Origin: CAVPXC01 sp963709505
GTDB taxonomy: Bacteria; Chloroflexota; Anaerolineae; JAAEKA01
Reading direction: 5' to 3'
Assembly: GCA_963709505.1 (NCBI GenBank)
Contig: CAVPXC010000020.1
Coordinates: forward strand, 62,001-126,000
DNA length: 64,000 bases
Part shown: positions 54,140-62,366 of the stretch, in pieces
Numbering within the stretch: the stretch's first letter is position 1
How the letters are laid out: every line of letters starts with the position of its first letter
Position numbers and translations under genes: made by a program
Notes under the pieces: generated by a model
The model's input: the letters and a program-made list of their open reading frames with translations, nothing else
What the model was told of the DNA's origin: nothing
Databases searched by the model: none

Positions 54140-55329
54140 TTCTCATCCAAGGCAGCCACACCCGGCAGCACCTTGCCTTCGAGATACTCCAAGCTAGCGC
54201 CGCCGCCAGTGCTGATGTGGGTCATCTTGTCGGCCAGGCCGGCGTCGTTCACCGCTGCGGCCAAATCGCCGCCGCCGATGATCGTCGTCGCATCCAGGCT
54301 GGCCAGCACGTCGGCGATGGCAAAGGTTCCCTTGGCGAAGGCCGGGAACTCGAACACGCCCATGGGGCCATTCCAGACGACCGTCTTAGCGCCTGCCAGT
54401 CGATTTGCGTAGTGGGCGACGGTAGCGGGGCCGATATCCAGCACGCGCCAACCGGCCGTCACTTCGTCCACACCGACGACTTTCCAGTTGGCGTCGGCTG
54501 CGAAGGCGTCGGCTACGACCACGTCCACCGGCAGGATCAGTTTGTCGCTGCCCTCGGCCAGCAGATTCTTGGCCACGTCCACGCTGGCCTGTTCGACCAA
54601 CGAGTTGCCCATTTCATATCCCTGGGCCTTGAGGAACGTATTTGCCATACCCCCGCCGATCAGCAGGCCATCGGTTTTGCCCAGCAAGTTCTGGATAACA
54701 GCGATCTTGTCGGAGACCTTGGCGCCACCCAGGATGGCGATGAAGGGGCGCACCGGATTCTCGACCGCCGAGCCGAGGAATGCGATCTCCTTCTCCAGCA
54801 GGAAGCCGGCGACCACCGGCTTGCCCTCGGCGCGCATGACCTCCGGAACGCCGGCCACACTCATGTCCGGCCGGTGGGCCGTGCCAAAGGCGTCGTCCAC
54901 GTAGACATCCACGAAAGTGGCCAGGGCCTTGGCAAACTCCATGTCACCCTTTTGCTCACCCTTGTAGAAGCGCACGTTCTCCAGCACCAGCACCTCACCG
55001 GGCTTCAGCGCTTGCTTCTGGGCATCCACTGTGGGGCCGATGCAGTCGGTGGCCATGATGACGGTACTGTTGGGCAGCAGTTCCTGCAGCCGCGCCGCAG
55101 TTGGCGCCATGCTGAACTTGGGCTCGGGTCCGCTCTTGGGGCGGCCCAGGTGCGAGGCCAGAATCAAAGCCGCTCCATGGTCGAGCAGATATTGGATCGT
55201 CGGCAGCGCTCCGCGGATGCGCGTGTCGTCGGTGACCATCTGGTTCTCGTCTAGCGGCACGTTGAAGTCCACGCGCACGAACACGCGCTTGCCCGTCACG
55301 TCAACGTCGCGGATGGTTTTCTTGTTCAT
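54136..55329 (-). CDS. pgk: Phosphoglycerate kinase
   Basis: This 397-residue glycolytic enzyme converts 1,3-bisphosphoglycerate and ADP to 3-phosphoglycerate and ATP. Family motifs are RVFVRVDFNVPLDENQMVTD, ILASHLGRPKSGPEPKFSM, VLENVRFYKGE, DAFGTAHRPDMSV, GGAKVSDKI, and the nucleotide-binding end GGGDLAAAV...ISTGGGASLEYLEGK. Length is normal. It lies downstream of gap on the same strand, separated by a 110-bp paired heptad array. The stop codon sits in another heptad array. Confidence 0.97.
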   Translation of the reverse strand: MNKKTIRDVDVTGKRVFVRVDFNVPLDENQMVTDDTRIRGALPTIQYLLDHGAALILASHLGRPKSGPEPKFSMAPTAARLQELLPNSTVIMATDCIGPTVDAQKQALKPGEVLVLENVRFYKGEQKGDMEFAKALATFVDVYVDDAFGTAHRPDMSVAGVPEVMRAEGKPVVAGFLLEKEIAFLGSAVENPVRPFIAILGGAKVSDKIAVIQNLLGKTDGLLIGGGMANTFLKAQGYEMGNSLVEQASVDVAKNLLAEGSDKLILPVDVVVADAFAADANWKVVGVDEVTAGWRVLDIGPATVAHYANRLAGAKTVVWNGPMGVFEFPAFAKGTFAIADVLASLDATTIIGGGDLAAAVNDAGLADKMTHISTGGGASLEYLEGKVLPGVAALDEK

Positions 55330-55348
55330 GGGATTTCCTCAAAAAACC

Positions 55349-55445
55349 CGTAACTCGTAACTCGTAACCCGGAGGTCTCGAATGACATTCGATTCCGCTC
55401 CGGGTTCCGGATTACGAGTTACGCATTACGAGTTACGAGTTACAG
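55349..55445. repeat. Paired inverted heptad arrays (CGTAACT / GTTACGA) between gap and pgk
   Basis: Units cgtaact, cgtaact, cgtaacc at 55349-55369 and attacga, gttacgc, attacga, gttacga, gttacag at 55411-55445 are complementary arms. The spacer between them contains ccgg words that extend the stem. The second array includes the gap stop codon. It may act as an intercistronic stem that adjusts gap and pgk levels. Confidence 0.85.
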
Positions 55446-56453
55446 CCCCTTATCCACCATCATCTTGCACAGGTCGGCCACGCGCACCGAGTAGGCCCAC
55501 TCGTTGTCGTACCAGGTCATGACCTTGGCCAAGTTGCCGCCGATCACCTGGCAGAACTCCAGATCGACCACGCTGGAATGCTCGTCGCCCTTGACGTCCA
55601 TGCTGACGATTGGCTCGTAGGTGGCGGCCAGGATACCCTTCATCGGGCCCTCGGCGGCGGCCACGAACGCAGCGCGCAGCTCTTCGCTAGTTGCGGGCTT
55701 CTCCAATTCGCAGACGAAGTCCACGATTGAAACGGTGGGCGTCGGCACGCGCAGGGACATGCCGTCGAACTTGCCCTTCAGATCCGGGATCACCAGCGAG
55801 ACGGCCTTGGCAGCGCCGGTGGAGGTGGGGATGATGTTCAAGGCAGCGGCGCGGGCCCGGCGCAGATCCTTGTGCGGCAGGTCGAGGATGCGCTGGTCGT
55901 TGGTGTAAGAGTGAATAGTCGTCATCAGAGCCTTGACGATGCCCCAATTGTCGTTGACGACCTTGGCCGCCGGCGCCAGGCAGTTGGTCGTGCAGGACGC
56001 GTTGGAGATGATGACGTGCTTCGCCGGGTCATACTTGTCATCATTGACACCCATCACGATGGTGATGTCCTCGCCCTTGGCCGGCGCGGAGATGATCACC
56101 TTCTTGGCGCCGCCGTCGATGTGCGCCTTGGCCTTGCTCGCGTCGGTGAACACACCGGTGGACTCGATCACGATTTCCACGCCCAGGTCGCCCCACGGAA
56201 TCTTGGCCGGGTCCTTCTCGGCGAAAACCCTGACAGTTTCGCCGTTGACGACCAAGTTACCGTCCTTCACCTCGACGGTGCCCGGGAACTTGCCGTAGTT
56301 GCTGTCGTATTTCAGCAAATGCGCATTTGTGTTTGCGTCGAAGAGATCGTTGATGGCGACGACCTCAAGAATGCCATCGTACTTCTCTTCGATGGCCTTG
56401 AACACCTGACGGCCGATGCGGCCGAAACCGTTGATACCGATCTTGACAGCCAT
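55440..56453 (-). CDS. gap: Glyceraldehyde-3-phosphate dehydrogenase, type I
   Basis: This 337-residue enzyme has the NAD-binding start IGINGFGRIGRQVFKAIEE, the catalytic SNASCTTNCLAPAAK, and SWYDNEW-like TWYDNEWAYSVRV at the end. It converts glyceraldehyde 3-phosphate to 1,3-bisphosphoglycerate. ATG 56453 is confirmed by AGGAGG nine bases upstream; the frame to 56534 crosses the leader hairpin. It is followed by pgk and preceded by the YvcK-like gene, a common grouping of central carbon genes. Confidence 0.97.
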   Translation of the reverse strand: MAVKIGINGFGRIGRQVFKAIEEKYDGILEVVAINDLFDANTNAHLLKYDSNYGKFPGTVEVKDGNLVVNGETVRVFAEKDPAKIPWGDLGVEIVIESTGVFTDASKAKAHIDGGAKKVIISAPAKGEDITIVMGVNDDKYDPAKHVIISNASCTTNCLAPAAKVVNDNWGIVKALMTTIHSYTNDQRILDLPHKDLRRARAAALNIIPTSTGAAKAVSLVIPDLKGKFDGMSLRVPTPTVSIVDFVCELEKPATSEELRAAFVAAAEGPMKGILAATYEPIVSMDVKGDEHSSVVDLEFCQVIGGNLAKVMTWYDNEWAYSVRVADLCKMMVDKGL

Positions 56454-56460
56454 TGTCGTT

Positions 56461-56551
56461 CCTCCTGAAAATGTTGTGTCTGCAAAAGTTTCGATTTTTC
56501 GGCTGGCGGCGCTGCCGCCAGCCGAAACTCTCATTCCAGAAGCTTATTATA
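56461..56551 (-). promoter_or_regulatory. gap leader: TATAAT box, 14-bp hairpin and RBS
   Basis: On the minus strand a TATAAT (56546-56551) is followed by a perfect hairpin with 14-bp arms (tttcggctggcggc / gccgccagccgaaa, 56497-56527, loop 3 nt) and an AGGAGG (56461-56466). The hairpin has no T-tract, so it is more likely a stability or regulatory element than a terminator. No clear -35 box. Confidence 0.6.
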
Positions 56552-56589
56552 CCATACTCTGGCGCAACAGAATATGATGCAGCGCATAA

Positions 56590-57885
56590 TTACGAGACCG
56601 GTTCTGCGTAAATGTCCATAATCACCTTGGCCAGCTTGGCCGAGTCGTGGCGCCAGGGCCGTGTTTCGTCGATGACGTTGGCCTTCACCAGGGTATAGGT
56701 GGTGGGTTGCTCGTCGGGCAGAGGCACCGGTTCCAGATGCTGGTTCTCGCCGGTGCTGGCGATCAAGTGATCGTTGGCCAGGACAACAGGAAATAGGTCG
56801 CCGATGTGGCGCCGCAGTGCCTTGACATGCGCGTCAACGTCGAAGTCAGTCGTCTCACCTGGCTGGGTGGCGACATTACACACGTAGACCTTTTTAGCCG
56901 ACGAAGCACGGATTGCGGCAGCGATATTGGGTACCAGCAGATTAGGCAGAACACTGGTGAACAGGCTTCCCGGCCCAGCGATGATCAGGTCGGCCTGAAG
57001 GATGGCCTTGACGGCCTCCGGATAGGCCGGAGTGTTCTCCGGATCGAGAAACACCCGTTCGATCTGTCGATGTTCGGCAGGGATGGCCGACTTACCCACG
57101 ACGCGCTGCCAGCCGTGGCCGTTGCCACCGTTGTCCACCCGCACGTCCGCTGTCAGTGTCACTTGTTGAAGCGTGGACGGGATGACGCGCCCGCGCACGG
57201 CCAGCACCCGGCTGGACTCGACCACACCCTGTTCGAAACTGCCTGTGACGTCGCTCATAGCGGCGATGAACAGGTTGCCGAAGTTGTGGCCGCTCATCCC
57301 GTGCTCGTCGCCGAAGCGATACTGAAACAGGCGCCCCGTCAGCCCTTCGGCTTCGGACAACGCCACCAGGCACTGCCGGATGTCACCGGGCGGGAGGATG
57401 CCAGTGGCCTTGCGCAGCCGGCCGGAGCTGCCGCCGTCGTCGGCCACCGACACGATCGCCGTGACATTGTCCGAGACCTCTTTGAGGCCGCGCAGCAGCG
57501 TCGACAGGCCGGTGCCTCCGCCAAGGGCCACGATCTTCGGCCCGCGCCGTCGCCGATTGTGTTGGTACACCCTTTCGGCGACGTTTTCCTGGTCCGACGA
57601 AACAAAGGGCCGTAACAGAGATCGATTCAGCTGGATCAGCGATACCGCCGTCAGCCCGATGCCAAGGCCGCCCAGGATCACCGCCCTAAAAGGCCGGCTC
57701 AGGAACTGAAGCGTCAGGTAGTAGAAGATGTGAGGAAAGGTCAGATCGGCATACAAGAAGCGCAGCAAGTAAGCCAGGCCGAGGCTGATCAACACGATTC
57801 CTGCCAACAGCAGCAGCAGCCAGCGTTTGACATGCATGCCTGGCCGCAGCCAGGCGAGCGTCGATTTCTGCCTGTCGTTTTGCAT
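56590..57885 (-). CDS. YvcK/CofD-like gluconeogenesis factor with membrane anchor
   Basis: This 431-residue protein has two N-terminal hydrophobic segments and then the YvcK core: IVALGGGTGLSTLLRGLKEV, VSVADDGGSSGRLRK, LPPGDIRQCLVAL, FGDEHGMSGHNFGNL and IIAGPGSLFTSVLPNLLV. YvcK proteins bind UDP-sugars and affect cell shape and carbon flow. The membrane anchor is typical of Chloroflexota forms. It lies just upstream of gap on the same strand, 137 bp away. Confidence 0.9.
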   Translation of the reverse strand: MQNDRQKSTLAWLRPGMHVKRWLLLLLAGIVLISLGLAYLLRFLYADLTFPHIFYYLTLQFLSRPFRAVILGGLGIGLTAVSLIQLNRSLLRPFVSSDQENVAERVYQHNRRRRGPKIVALGGGTGLSTLLRGLKEVSDNVTAIVSVADDGGSSGRLRKATGILPPGDIRQCLVALSEAEGLTGRLFQYRFGDEHGMSGHNFGNLFIAAMSDVTGSFEQGVVESSRVLAVRGRVIPSTLQQVTLTADVRVDNGGNGHGWQRVVGKSAIPAEHRQIERVFLDPENTPAYPEAVKAILQADLIIAGPGSLFTSVLPNLLVPNIAAAIRASSAKKVYVCNVATQPGETTDFDVDAHVKALRRHIGDLFPVVLANDHLIASTGENQHLEPVPLPDEQPTTYTLVKANVIDETRPWRHDSAKLAKVIMDIYAEPVS

Positions 57886-57956
57886 AGGGAAAGGGTCCTA
57901 TGGAAGAACAGCCGGATTCATTGCAAACCGGCCGACGTTCCCGCGCAGCCGATCCG

Positions 57957-57990
57957 TGTGTAGGGGCATTTCAAGACCTGCCCCTACACA
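57957..57990. repeat. Hairpin TGTGTAGGGGCA
   Basis: Perfect 12-bp arms (tgtgtaggggca / tgcccctacaca) with a 10-nt loop in the divergent gap between the yvcK-like gene and the gene at 58089. This TGTAGGGGCA type of fold-back looks like a member of a dispersed family. Confidence 0.7.
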
Positions 57991-58048
57991 CCGGTTTCAA
58001 ACATGACCATCCGATTATAGTCCAAGGAAAACAGCGAGTCAAAGCCAC

Positions 58049-58078
58049 TTGGCGAAAATGGGGCGACGACGCTATAAT
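58049..58078 (+). promoter_or_regulatory. Predicted near-leaderless promoter
   Basis: TTGGCG (58049-58054), an 18-bp spacer and TATAAT (58073-58078). The -10 box overlaps the ATG at 58077, so the start of translation is more likely ATG 58089, with a leader of only a few bases. Confidence 0.55.
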
Positions 58079-58088
58079 GGCAAAACCT

Positions 58089-58649
58089 ATGCTGCCACTC
58101 GCACACATCGAATTCACTTGGGCCGGGCTGAGCCTCTTGCAGCGTCAGGCCGGCCTGTTTCCCGAGGCCGATTATCGGCTGGCGGCGCTAGCCGCCGTGC
58201 TGCCCGACCTGATCGACAAGCCGCTGGCGATGTTCGTCCTGACCAACTCGAACGCGGCCCTGCTCTTTGGCCACACAGCGCTGCTTCACGGCGGCCTGTG
58301 GCTGGCGGCTGCAGCCACAGGCACGCTGCACCGCGGCCTGCCATACCTGCTAGCCTTTTCCGGCCATCTCGTGGCCGACCGCATGTGGAGTTTCAGCCAG
58401 ACGTTGCTGTGGCCGCTGCGCGGCCGGAGCTTCCACCAATGGAAACACGTCGGCTCGCCGAAGGCCATCTTGGCGGCCTATCTCAAGGTCATCGCCGAAG
58501 AACCGCTGCTGCCAATCTTCGAAGCCTTTGGCGCTGTCCTCTTGGTTTGGTTCGTTGTAGACCGACAGCTTTATCAGGGTAAGCAGTTCAGTGATTTCAT
58601 ACGAAAGGGAGTTGTAGGTGACAGGTCGCAGGTCGCAGGTTGCAAGTAG
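58089..58649 (+). CDS. YdjM/DUF457-like membrane-bound metal-dependent hydrolase
   Basis: The protein (about 186 residues) has conserved His and Asp residues spaced as in the YdjM/DUF457 group: MLPLAHIEFTWAGL, ALAAVLPDLIDKPL, FGHTALLHG and AFSGHLVADRMWSF. Three to four hydrophobic segments alternate with these. The final residues (VVGDRSQVAGCK) are encoded by a heptad array, so the natural end may be just before. ATG 58089 is chosen because a promoter -10 box covers the ATG at 58077. Function: probable membrane hydrolase of unknown substrate. Confidence 0.65.
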   Translation: MLPLAHIEFTWAGLSLLQRQAGLFPEADYRLAALAAVLPDLIDKPLAMFVLTNSNAALLFGHTALLHGGLWLAAAATGTLHRGLPYLLAFSGHLVADRMWSFSQTLLWPLRGRSFHQWKHVGSPKAILAAYLKVIAEEPLLPIFEAFGAVLLVWFVVDRQLYQGKQFSDFIRKGVVGDRSQVAGCK

Positions 58650-58703
58650 CAATCATTCTGCGCCAGGTACCTGCCACCTGCAACTTGCCACCTGCAACTC
58701 CCA
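58611..58703. repeat. Paired inverted heptad arrays (GTCGCAG / ACCTGCA)
   Basis: Units gttgtag, gtgacag, gtcgcag, gtcgcag, gttgcaa, gtagcaa at 58611-58652 and acctgcc, acctgca, acttgcc, acctgca, actccca at 58669-58703. The second array is complementary to the first and ends on the first base of the rsmD start codon. Confidence 0.85.
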
Positions 58704-59279
58704 TGCGTGTAATCGCCGGCACGGCCAAGAGCCGCACACTTCTGAGCGTTCCTGGGGACGCGAACGCGGCCCATTACCGATCGGGTCAAGTCGGCGCTAT
58801 TCAGCATCCTCGAATCGCAAAATGCGATCCGGGGCAGCCGTTGGCTCGACCTCTTCGGCGGCACGGGTGCAGTGGGCATCGAGGCGCTCAGCCGCAACGC
58901 TGCGCAGGTGGTGTTTGTGGAAAAGGATGGCCGCGCCGTACAGGTTCTCGGCCAGAACCTGCGCAGCACCGGCCTCGGCGAGGGAGGCCGCTCGCACGTC
59001 GTGCGCGGTGACGCCTTCACCTACCTGGCCCGGCCCGACTTGTCTCCCTTTGACGTGATTTACATCGCGCCGCCTCAGTATCAAGGCTTGTGGAAGAAGG
59101 CGCTCCTGGCGGTAGATGCCCGGCCAGAGCTTCTGGCAGACAATGGCCAGGCTATCGTGCAAATCTTCCCCAAGGAATACGATCCCGAACTCGTATTGAC
59201 CAGCCTGGTCTGCTGCGACGACCGTCAATACGGCAGCACGCGGCTGCTGTTCTTCGAGCTTCGTTCGGACCGACTGTAG
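58703..59279 (+). CDS. rsmD: 16S rRNA (guanine-N2)-methyltransferase RsmD, frameshifted
   Basis: RsmD methylates G966 of 16S rRNA (E. coli numbering). The first frame gives MRVIAGTAKSRTLLSVPGD; after a single indel near 58769 the second frame gives PITDRVKSALFSILESQNAI, WLDLFGGTGAVGIEALSR, VVFVEKDGRAVQVLGQNL and VIYIAPPQYQGLWKKAL. The usual catalytic (N/D)PP(Y/F) motif reads APPQY here. Length and layout are otherwise typical. The start ATG 58703 is fixed by the family. It is preceded by a paired heptad array that ends exactly at the ATG. Confidence 0.88.
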
Positions 59280-59337
59280 CGCAAATCGCCTTATTTGCGC
59301 AAGGTGGTGGGGTGCAAATTAGGCAATTTGCGCTACA
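59275..59337. repeat. Dispersed palindrome TGTAGCGCAAAT, extended copy
   Basis: Arms tgtagcgcaaat (59275-59286) and atttgcgctaca (59326-59337) enclose a further partial repeat (atttgcgc, gcaaat). Related to 34333-34361. The first arm overlaps the rsmD stop codon. Confidence 0.8.
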
Positions 59338-59366
59338 CGGGGGAGACGCGCGTAAACACCCGGTGC

Positions 59367-59588
59367 CTATTCGCTGCGCAGCGCATATATCCAACAATTG
59401 TTGAATGCTGCAGCGAATTGGGGCGACTGCTCGATCGCAAGGGTGGTGTAGGCAATCACTTGGTTGAGATCGGAGCGCGGTTTCTCGCTCTCGATACTTC
59501 CTAGGTCATAATAAATCCCCGCCAGCATGCGGCGATCATCGGGGGACTCGGCTAAGGCGCGGCGCAGTACGTTTTCGGCAAGCTTCAT
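59367..59588 (-). pseudogene. TPR-like fragment
   Basis: A 73-residue frame (MKLAENVLRRALAESPDDRR, then IAYTTLAIEQSPQFAAAFNN) has the helix pattern of two tetratricopeptide repeats. It has no signal or partner and is cut at both ends relative to a normal TPR protein, so it is probably a remnant. It overlaps the promoter region of the VWA gene on the other strand. Confidence 0.4.
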
Positions 59589-59635
59589 TATACCCGGGAA
59601 CGGGCTAGATGCGAACCCGATCCAAGGAGGATACC

Positions 59636-60394
59636 ATGAAGACCGCACGCTCTTTCGCCTTACTAATCATCCTGACGGGAGTCGTCGCCTTTGCCGCAGG
59701 ATGCGCTGCTCCCCAGGATGCCTCGAAATCCTACAGCCGCGGCGCCATCAACCAGGGCGACATCGTTCCAGCAGAGAAGATACGCGTCGCCGAGTACCTC
59801 AATTACTACGAACAGCGTTTTCCTGACCCCGTGGACGCTCCGTTGGGACTCGACCTGCGGCTGGGCAACCCCCAGGTTCCTACCTCTGGTGGCGACGTCT
59901 GGCTTCAGATCGGCCTGCAAGGCCGTGCAGCCAAGCCCGAAGAAGACACGCCGCTGAACCTCGCCCTGGTCATCGACCGTAGCGGCTCGATGGCAACCGA
60001 AGACAAGATGCCCTACCTGAAGACATCCTTGGTTACCTTTCTGCGAAGCCTGGACCCCGCCGACATCGTCTCCCTGGTCGCTTACGACACCGAGGCAGAG
60101 GTGATTCTCCCCGCCCAGCCATTGGGTGATGGCCACTGGATCCAAGCTGCGATTGACCGTCTACAGCCCACAGGGACGACCAACCTGCATGCTGGGCTGA
60201 TGCTCGGCTTTCAGGAGGTGGACCGCAATTTTGACATCCGCCGCAACAACCGCGTCATCCTGCTCAGCGACGGCATTGCAAACGCTGGTGTCACCAGCCC
60301 GGAGCAGATCGCCCAAGAAGCGCTGGGGTCCCTCGCCCATCAACACGCCGGCCTTGCCTACCATCGAATTGAAATAAGATTCAAGTGGACTTAG
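59636..60394 (+). CDS. VWA-domain lipoprotein, C-terminally truncated
   Basis: The protein starts with a lipoprotein signal (MKTARSFALLIILTGVVAFA then AGC, lipobox Cys near residue 23), followed by VAEYLNYYEQRFPDP and the von Willebrand A domain: LALVIDRSGSM (the DxSxS metal site), then VSLVAYDTEAEV, PTGTTNLHAGL and VILLSDGIANAGVTSP. Related proteins are about 400-600 residues; here the domain breaks off at about residue 228 and ends in unrelated sequence. AAGGAGG lies six bases before the ATG. The loss may be a rearrangement or an assembly fault near 60325. Confidence 0.82.
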   Translation: MKTARSFALLIILTGVVAFAAGCAAPQDASKSYSRGAINQGDIVPAEKIRVAEYLNYYEQRFPDPVDAPLGLDLRLGNPQVPTSGGDVWLQIGLQGRAAKPEEDTPLNLALVIDRSGSMATEDKMPYLKTSLVTFLRSLDPADIVSLVAYDTEAEVILPAQPLGDGHWIQAAIDRLQPTGTTNLHAGLMLGFQEVDRNFDIRRNNRVILLSDGIANAGVTSPEQIAQEALGSLAHQHAGLAYHRIEIRFKWT

Positions 60395-60439
60395 CGGAAA
60401 GGATCGTTCTTCGGAGAAAGATCCTTTCTGCTTCTGCCT

Positions 60440-61267
60440 CTATCGCCCTTGCCACCAATCCTTACGGGATCGGGGATCCAGAAAAACGCCGCTGTCTCGG
60501 ATCGCCACGCCGATCGTATCACCCCTCGAGCGGCCAACGGCCTGTCCGGCGTGCAGCGCTGGCAACTTGCTGCGTCCGGCGCTGTTCCATTGATTGTACA
60601 AGGAGAGCAAAGCCGGGTCAACACAAATTCTTTCCAGATGCAACGTATACCCGTGGACCACGTTGTCGTTGCGGGTATATTTGAGGGTCAAGCGATCCTT
60701 TGTCGCATACAGCACCAGCACTTCGTAGCCGCTATCGATTAGATCTTCCCCCGCAGCACTGCGATTACCAATCGAGTAGCCTGAATCCGGCACATGAATC
60801 GTCTCGCCAGGCGCCGTCGCCAGGTCAGTCAGGGTCACTGGCGGCGTGGTCAGTGGGTTGCCTCGACAGTTGCAGGACCAATTCCAATCAAAAACCCGGT
60901 GCAGACGCACGAAGACGCCGGTACGATTGTCGGCGAAGAGGCCGGGCAGTTGGGGAGAGCCGGGATCGAAGGGCCCACCATAATCCACCAGTCCCAGCAA
61001 GCCGCTGGTGGGCTCGTAGCCCCGCAGGGCGAGGTTGAGGTCGGCATGCAGTTCGGCGGGCCGGTCGGTAGGAGGGGGCAGGACGGTGATGGCATCATAG
61101 CTGGCGCCAGGCAACGATTGGCAACCCGATCCCGACGATACAATCTGGGGCAAGAATGCCCGAGCCGGCAGCGATGGGGCCTCCTGGGCGAGGCCGGAGT
61201 GGCCAACGCTCGGCAGCAGGATCATCGCCAGGAAACTTGCCAGGGCTAATCGTCCGACATGACTCAT
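60440..61267 (-). CDS. Secreted protein of unknown function
   Basis: The protein (about 275 residues) has a signal peptide (VGRLALASFLAMILLPSVGH then SGLAQ). The mature part has conserved-looking segments SYDAITVLPPPTDRPAELHA, VFVRLHRVFDWNWSCNCRG and VLVLYATKDRLTLKYTRNDN, with Cys pairs that may form disulfides. I recognise it only as a family seen in some Chloroflexota. An upstream ATG at 61303 would overlap the neighbouring gene by 26 bp; ATG 61267 was chosen. It is convergent with the truncated VWA gene. Confidence 0.6.
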   Translation of the reverse strand: MSHVGRLALASFLAMILLPSVGHSGLAQEAPSLPARAFLPQIVSSGSGCQSLPGASYDAITVLPPPTDRPAELHADLNLALRGYEPTSGLLGLVDYGGPFDPGSPQLPGLFADNRTGVFVRLHRVFDWNWSCNCRGNPLTTPPVTLTDLATAPGETIHVPDSGYSIGNRSAAGEDLIDSGYEVLVLYATKDRLTLKYTRNDNVVHGYTLHLERICVDPALLSLYNQWNSAGRSKLPALHAGQAVGRSRGDTIGVAIRDSGVFLDPRSRKDWWQGR

Positions 61268-61277
61268 CGGTCGATGC

Positions 61278-62096
61278 CTACTCAAGGTCTTCGTCCTCAT
61301 CATTTTCTTCTAATCCCTCCTCGTCGTCGTCTTCCTCCCACTCCTCTTCATCTTCGTCTTCCAAGTCGGGATACTGGGGAGGCGCCTCGCCGACGATCTG
61401 AACCATTCGTGGATACTGGATCGCGGAACTGGCTTTCTCGTCGACGGCATGAACGCGCACGTTGAAGTGCCATTCATCGCCGTAGTCGAAGAGATAGAGG
61501 AAGGACTGGCCGGGCTGCAGTTCGAGAGAGTCCAGGGTCGTCGTTCGGACGTCGCCCGCTTCGTCTTCTTCCTCCTGGTCGTCATCGCCCAGCACCAGTG
61601 AGGACATCTCCTCACCGAACATTCCCATCAACGCGCCGGCATTGCCGAGCACCAGGTCGGCTACAAATGCAGGTACGCCAAACTGCTCGCTCATCATCTT
61701 CTTAACCTGTGAGCGCAGTTCGTCGTTGGTTTGGAGCAAGCTGAGCATCTCTTCGAACGACTGGGGCGGTGGCTGGTCGCCCATCGAGGAGCGAAGGGAG
61801 TTGGCCGTCGCTTCGTCGATCTCTGGCTCGAAGCCCTCATCATCATCTACCCAATCCTCGTCCTCGTCGAGATCCTCATCTTCCAGGTCGAAGGCTTCCT
61901 CCGGCAGGCAGTATTCCGTGGAGGTATCCCATGCCTCGCCGCTCATAAAGAAGGAATACAGATGGGCTGCATCCCAGTCATAGGCGTTCTGGATGGCGAA
62001 ATGTAGGTCTTCCAGCGTCTGGTCGGCGGCGAGCTCGATCTTGCGCCAGACACGGCCGAAGCCGGGCAAGGAGATATGAAAGGTATAGGTTTTCAT
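61278..62096 (-). CDS. pRiA4b ORF-3-like protein with acidic inserts
   Basis: This 272-residue protein matches the plasmid pRiA4b ORF-3 family at both ends: TYTFHISLPGFGRVWRKIEL, TLEDLHFAIQNAYDWDAAHL then YSFF, and SFLYLFDYGDEWHFNVRVHA then V. The middle is unusual: a run of Asp/Glu residues (about 72-95), a helix pair, and a Glu/Asp tail from about residue 240. The family is linked to plasmids and mobile DNA but has no assigned biochemical role. The ATG at 62096 overlaps the stop of a ribbon-helix-helix remnant (TAATG), which suggests translation coupling. Confidence 0.82.
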   Translation of the reverse strand: MKTYTFHISLPGFGRVWRKIELAADQTLEDLHFAIQNAYDWDAAHLYSFFMSGEAWDTSTEYCLPEEAFDLEDEDLDEDEDWVDDDEGFEPEIDEATANSLRSSMGDQPPPQSFEEMLSLLQTNDELRSQVKKMMSEQFGVPAFVADLVLGNAGALMGMFGEEMSSLVLGDDDQEEEDEAGDVRTTTLDSLELQPGQSFLYLFDYGDEWHFNVRVHAVDEKASSAIQYPRMVQIVGEAPPQYPDLEDEDEEEWEEDDDEEGLEENDEDEDLE

Positions 62097-62167
62097 TATA
62101 TAGCACCTCTCCGATCCACATCGACCAACAATTCGTCCGGGAACGACACCGTCGCTTTTGCGGCCAT
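62096..62167 (-). pseudogene. Ribbon-helix-helix antitoxin remnant
   Basis: A 23-residue frame (MAAKATVSFPDELLVDVDRR, GAI) matches the first part of CopG/ribbon-helix-helix antitoxins; the rest is missing. Its stop overlaps the start of the pRiA4b-like gene. A promoter with two 8-bp direct repeats lies upstream, so the gene below may have taken over an antitoxin's promoter. Confidence 0.6.
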
Positions 62168-62180
62168 GGCTCACCTCTGA

Positions 62181-62222
62181 CTTAGTATGTCCTTAGTATA
62201 TCTAGAATCTAACCTTCGTCAA
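62181..62222 (-). promoter_or_regulatory. Promoter with CTTAGTAT direct repeats
   Basis: On the minus strand TTGACG (62217-62222), a 16-bp spacer and TATACT (62195-62200). Two cttagtat words (62181-62188 and 62192-62199) are 11 bp apart, overlapping the -10 box, and could be an operator for a ribbon-helix-helix repressor. Confidence 0.55.
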
Positions 62223-62366
62223 CGATCAGCGCGGCCCCATTTCTCGATCAATCCGCTCTTCCGTGTCAATTCCTTTCCACCATCATGAATTGTTGACGCT
62301 CCCCCCTCCTCATGGTACCATTCCGCGACTTGACACCTGACACTGCCACACCCGAAAGGATTCCCC

